Shown here piece by piece: positions 5,601 through 7,548 of a stretch of DNA of 7,548 nt; the stretch's first letter is position 1; every line of letters begins with the position of its first letter. The stretch comes from Christensenellaceae bacterium (GTDB lineage Bacteria; Bacillota; Clostridia; Christensenellales; DTU072). The notes under the pieces are model-generated. The model did not search any database and was not told the origin of the DNA. It saw nothing but the letters and a program-made list of their open reading frames with translations. The position numbers and the translations under genes are program-made. The stretch is taken from NCBI GenBank assembly GCA_031260775.1, contig JAISKW010000103.1:1-7548 (forward strand). Reading direction: 5' to 3'.

Positions 5601-7222
5601 CCGTGTTCGGGCAGCCAAACTGTATCGATGCACTAATTGTAGGGCGCAATCCGAACGATTTCTCGTACTCGTCGCCGGCAAAGGATTATAAGGAGGTTGA
5701 AACCGCCTCAAAAGCAATCTATAACCAATATACGCGTGACGGAGTAACGTCCCCGTTCTATCCTTACTATAATGCCGATAAACTGACCTATGTCGTTAAA
5801 ACATCGTATTATTATGATAACGGAATTTCGACAATCACAAGATATTTCCCCGAAACCGGCGAGTATTTGGATTTAACGGACGTTCGCAAACTGTACAATT
5901 TGCCGATGTCTTGGACGTTAACCGCAAAAGAAAACAGTGACGGAATTATTACTTACAAATGGGTTAACAATCCCTCGTTTGAGTTCGAATATCCTTACGA
6001 AATTTATAATCCGCCGTCGGTTGACTACAGAGAGGATAACCCGTTCTATGAAAAGCAGCATACGGCAGGCCCCGCGTTGAATATCGGTGAAAATAACAAG
6101 CCGAAGCGCGTTACGCGGACAACAAAGGTTTTGCCCACGACCGCCGCTTCTTACGAAGATTTGTATGATTATTACGAGTATATGTATCAGGAAACGCTCC
6201 CCGGGCTTATCGAAATCCGCGCAAGTTTTACCGGCACGGAAGCGTTTTTAGACTATTCGATATCCGATTTTGAATACGGCATCGGCGGCAACCCTGCGTA
6301 TCCGATATTGCAGGTCAGCGCACGGTATAACGAGGTTGATGAGGACGGCGCGGAGTTCTGGCGTCCGCGTGTAAACGCTTCTACAATTGCGAACAAAAAG
6401 TTTACGGTATCGTTCGAAAGCGGTTCATTGGTGCTAAAGCGCGGAGAAAATAATATGGCTACTCTGACGATTAGCGTTGTTGACGATGATTTGCATGTCG
6501 AAACTTGCTATGTTCAGGTGCCGATAAGCAGACGTGTCTTCGATTTATCCGCGCTTGACGAGGCTATCAGTAAGAATCTTGTGATTGACCCGTCGGGTAA
6601 CATAATAGACTCTGCCGCAATGGCAATATATCTACCGCAAGGGTTGACATATTCGGCACGGAAAGAGAATATTTCGACGTCGCAAACGTCATATTATACG
6701 CTGTCGTTTGAGTTCTATGCGTTGGATAACGCGGCAGCAACGGCGGACAATAAATACGTAAGAGGCAACCCGTTGCTTCCGTTCAGCGAGGTTTATTCGC
6801 GCCCGTTAGCGCGCACGATAAGCGGTATTATTACGGTGCAAAACGACCATAGTAACGACCCGCAATGGCTGTATACGATAGATAATCAATGGGTATATAT
6901 TCAGGAAACCGTCTATAACGGTATGAGATATAACAACGATTATGTTTTCCTCGACGGCAAATGGCACTATGACCCGCAAAAGCTTGACGACGGCGTCGGC
7001 GGCAAATGGTTAGACGAGCCGAAGAATATTGCAATTTTAGTTGCAAGTATCGTCGGCGGTGTAGGGCTTTTGACAACGCTTGTATTGTTCATCGTAGCCG
7101 GAGCAAAGAAGAAAAAGGGCGACGGGAAGAATACGATTTCGACCGTGAATATTGACGATAAGCCGCAAAAAGCGCGGAGTTCAAAAGACCCCTATAAAGA
7201 AGCCGACAAGGCAAGTAAGTAA
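2612..7222 (+). CDS. Giant BspA-type leucine-rich-repeat surface protein with C-terminal membrane anchor
   Basis: The 1536-residue product is probably exported and anchored by its C-terminus. Residues 1-29 form a signal peptide (MRKNNR, hydrophobic core 7-27, likely cut after AVFANA). Residues 100-180 contain a YTVTGID strand and a helical region. Three LRR_5 (BspA-like) islands follow at about 222-350, 547-745 and 893-1017, recognised by IGxxAF boxes. Each is followed by a beta-rich linker with recurring Trp motifs (about 397-510, 762-882, 1057-1120). Residues 1150-1410 are beta-rich, possibly Ig-like. A Trp-containing juxtamembrane segment (W1419, W1427, W1451, W1466), a transmembrane helix (about 1473-1496), KKKK and a 35-residue charged tail complete it. 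No LPXTG motif or lipobox cysteine is seen. Family members often mediate adhesion or binding to host or matrix; the ligand cannot be told from sequence. Confidence 0.88.
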   Translation: MRKNNRALFFQFLAIVLFGTMLVAVFANATKAREQGEIAVAGEKEDAEAAVTYLKNNGYLDRMRTYIPSNLWDMLDGSAPLTYSLVTEVVPGTGAQTQYYTVTGIDIPRLLLKRAGHLVSYTDTDNNNAIKNKILTDALQAAIFKLSNYCNDNPIPNKTIVQDNLRIFAQYAINDFSIFYNSFNFPAFDGEYVTIVIEPTYNMIADLTVSALFAEQPNYVPVKRIGRDAFSAELDFAGLLGNGGHGYEYTLNNIALADVDGSRATNLKHIEDDAFRDNIRMRYLDLSGIVYNADSEENKVDISIGKNIVANCDLLEIVDISNIDLTAVQIYRSNGVDGVIQDNAFGNPILQSFSLECIVLKDSASYVIAEQGTTYLKKYAAVRGNAILGIAAVNLLTYPITTRFYSDKLPAQIVEAHLYNKPFNAHKTESVNNLTAYYPVSTDRLTRWSLDPLTYAMPSPGYYVVDGMTVAYEWKRTIDNNIEQPALGARIVPTTVAENNIIYKVQWMPHIRPYNVIIDGAVSEMRRVTINGFNDEYLDRVPDKNNIEIAIPATWRIDGTSEDAKVVAVNSYAFYDSALAQLLDDGLSIIREGNVALVTNLIDQYYRPEYRITKINFQYAANLQQIGQYAFASTNIRELSFAGATALETIGTNAFYASTELRSIDFSAAEKLRWIRDSAFAFCVNLESLEFQHIPSLETIGYRAFYNCWSLKLIDFRTEDSDGDGRYVDFGNEALNGVSTDDLSILVSSFAAYQYYTTPGNTLYEYRDRVAYEMHVMFALSYDAITKNPIEVVSQEKLWSFPLYYEKVDDKWVNNQNGIFDTNGNTTREPYVLPNLMTLDPVRYSGIVNGRDYYWRFVDGINENVLTESSIVSGYTALIKWPPEKIFTFDGAYRITGFDASYLEGLVAAGTEDFVITIPSEFYDGRTFVGRELLEITNGAFDPVTSQYQFFPHISFSGVDFTEAKKLIRIGDNAFANNNLGVVDITPLAGDTEYGTTVFGQPNCIDALIVGRNPNDFSYSSPAKDYKEVETASKAIYNQYTRDGVTSPFYPYYNADKLTYVVKTSYYYDNGISTITRYFPETGEYLDLTDVRKLYNLPMSWTLTAKENSDGIITYKWVNNPSFEFEYPYEIYNPPSVDYREDNPFYEKQHTAGPALNIGENNKPKRVTRTTKVLPTTAASYEDLYDYYEYMYQETLPGLIEIRASFTGTEAFLDYSISDFEYGIGGNPAYPILQVSARYNEVDEDGAEFWRPRVNASTIANKKFTVSFESGSLVLKRGENNMATLTISVVDDDLHVETCYVQVPISRRVFDLSALDEAISKNLVIDPSGNIIDSAAMAIYLPQGLTYSARKENISTSQTSYYTLSFEFYALDNAAATADNKYVRGNPLLPFSEVYSRPLARTISGIITVQNDHSNDPQWLYTIDNQWVYIQETVYNGMRYNNDYVFLDGKWHYDPQKLDDGVGGKWLDEPKNIAILVASIVGGVGLLTTLVLFIVAGAKKKKGDGKNTISTVNIDDKPQKARSSKDPYKEADKASK
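3275..3661 (+). repeat. LRR island 1 of the surface protein
   Basis: The BspA-type box I-G/x-x-x-A-F recurs as IGRDAF (residue 225), IEDDAF (270), IGKNIV (304, degenerate) and IQDNAF (340). Spacing is irregular (34-45 residues), so this island is more diverged or interrupted by insertions than island 2. Confidence 0.6.
4250..4846 (+). repeat. LRR island 2, the best-preserved array
   Basis: The island opens with a cap strand IEIAIPATW (547-555) and VNSYAF (569). IGQYAF (626), IGTNAF (650), IRDSAF (675) and IGYRAF (700) follow at 24-25-residue steps, the usual LRR_5 period being about 23. The next repeat (FGNEAL, 730) is delayed by an Asp-rich DSDGDG insertion at 720-725. Confidence 0.85.
5288..5662 (+). 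repeat. LRR island 3 of the surface protein
   Basis: YRITGFDASYL (from residue 893) and FVITIPSEFYDG (from 914) mirror the entry of island 2. ITNGAF (936) and IGDNAF (970) follow, then a degenerate repeat ending near residue 1017. It is shorter than island 2, with only two clear boxes. Confidence 0.65.
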
Positions 7223-7240
7223 TACTATTTAATGGGAAAG

Positions 7241-7277
7241 GGCAACTGAGTTGCCATTCTGCGCGAAGTCGCAGAAT
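7241..7277 (+). other. Two tandem hairpins between the LRR gene and the next gene
   Basis: GGCAAC/GTTGCC (7241-7246 with 7250-7255, loop TGA) directly abuts ATTCTGCG/CGCAGAAT (7256-7263 with 7270-7277, six-base loop). No T-tract follows on either strand, so this is not a standard intrinsic terminator. The hairpins may stabilise or process a joint transcript, weaken read-through, or be part of a dispersed repeat. Confidence 0.6.
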
Positions 7278-7311
7278 CCAACCATTATTGCGGTAAATAA
7301 CAATATTAATT

Positions 7312-7548
7312 ATGGAAGCACACAATTCAAAAACAAGTGTGCAAAAGAGAAACGAGGAGTGTCCGACGGACGATTCCTACGAAATTTACAACGAAATTAA
7401 GGAAAGCGCGCGTCGGATTGCATTGAATTTTGCAAGGTTGTTGTACCGTTTGTTTGTGAAAACCGGAGCGTTCGGCGTGCTTACCTATGTACTGTTCGGC
7501 GTCATTTTGATGCTATCGACAGATTTTAAGCCATTTTCCGGCACGGTT
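7312..7548 (+). CDS. Unrecognised membrane protein, N-terminal part only
   Basis: ATG at 7312 opens 79 codons that run off the right edge without a stop. The product starts with about 32 polar, charged residues (MEAHNSKTSVQKRNEE), continues with a basic amphipathic helix (about 33-50, ARRIALNFARLLYRLFVK) and then a transmembrane helix (about 52-69, AFGVLTYVLFGVILMLS). By the positive-inside rule the N-terminus should be cytoplasmic. The gene lies 89 bases after the LRR gene on the same strand, with hairpins but no clear terminator between, so co-transcription is plausible. No good Shine-Dalgarno precedes the ATG, so the start is uncertain; GTG at 7339 is an in-frame alternative. The family is not recognised. 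Confidence 0.65.
   Translation, partial: MEAHNSKTSVQKRNEECPTDDSYEIYNEIKESARRIALNFARLLYRLFVKTGAFGVLTYVLFGVILMLSTDFKPFSGTV

Noticed and set aside
7100..7222. Sortase (LPXTG) anchor at the C-terminus of the LRR protein
   Set aside because: No LPXTG or similar motif precedes the membrane helix, and the tail after the helix is about 40 residues, much longer than in sortase substrates.

Overview
The window looks like chromosomal DNA from a Gram-positive-type (Bacillota, probably uncultured clostridial) bacterium of moderate GC. This is inferred from three things: a MetRS with one four-cysteine zinc knuckle and a C-terminal tRNA-binding domain, a tRNA gene that encodes its CCA end, and a giant BspA-type leucine-rich-repeat surface protein with a C-terminal membrane anchor. 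No taxonomic marker allows a finer placement.

Layout. Positions 1-1785 (minus strand) hold metG, methionyl-tRNA synthetase, open at the left edge and missing only the end of its C-terminal domain. Positions 1786-2186 are non-coding. This stretch carries two candidate metG promoters, a striking 77-nt element on the metG strand that copies the 5' half of an initiator tRNA-Met (CAU anticodon) but has a disrupted 3' half, and a cluster of inverted repeats. Positions 2187-2261 (minus) are an intact tRNA-Arg(CCU) with its own promoter at 2285-2312. Positions 2262-2611 separate the two divergent transcription units. They contain candidate plus-strand promoters, a GC-rich foldable patch and a doubtful 35-codon ORF. 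Positions 2612-7222 (plus) encode a 1536-residue secreted, membrane-anchored protein with three leucine-rich-repeat islands, each followed by a beta-rich linker. After two tandem hairpins, a second plus-strand gene starts at about 7312 and runs off the right edge. It encodes an unrecognised membrane protein.

How the parts relate. The left half is translation machinery (MetRS, tRNA-Arg, the tRNA-Met-like element), all on the minus strand and with no convincing terminator between the elements. The right half is a cell-surface module transcribed the other way, perhaps an operon of the LRR protein and the following membrane protein. The most unusual observation is the initiator-tRNA-like element directly upstream of the gene for the enzyme that charges that tRNA. 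It may be a decayed tRNA gene or a tRNA-mimic regulatory element, and the sequence alone does not decide between these.
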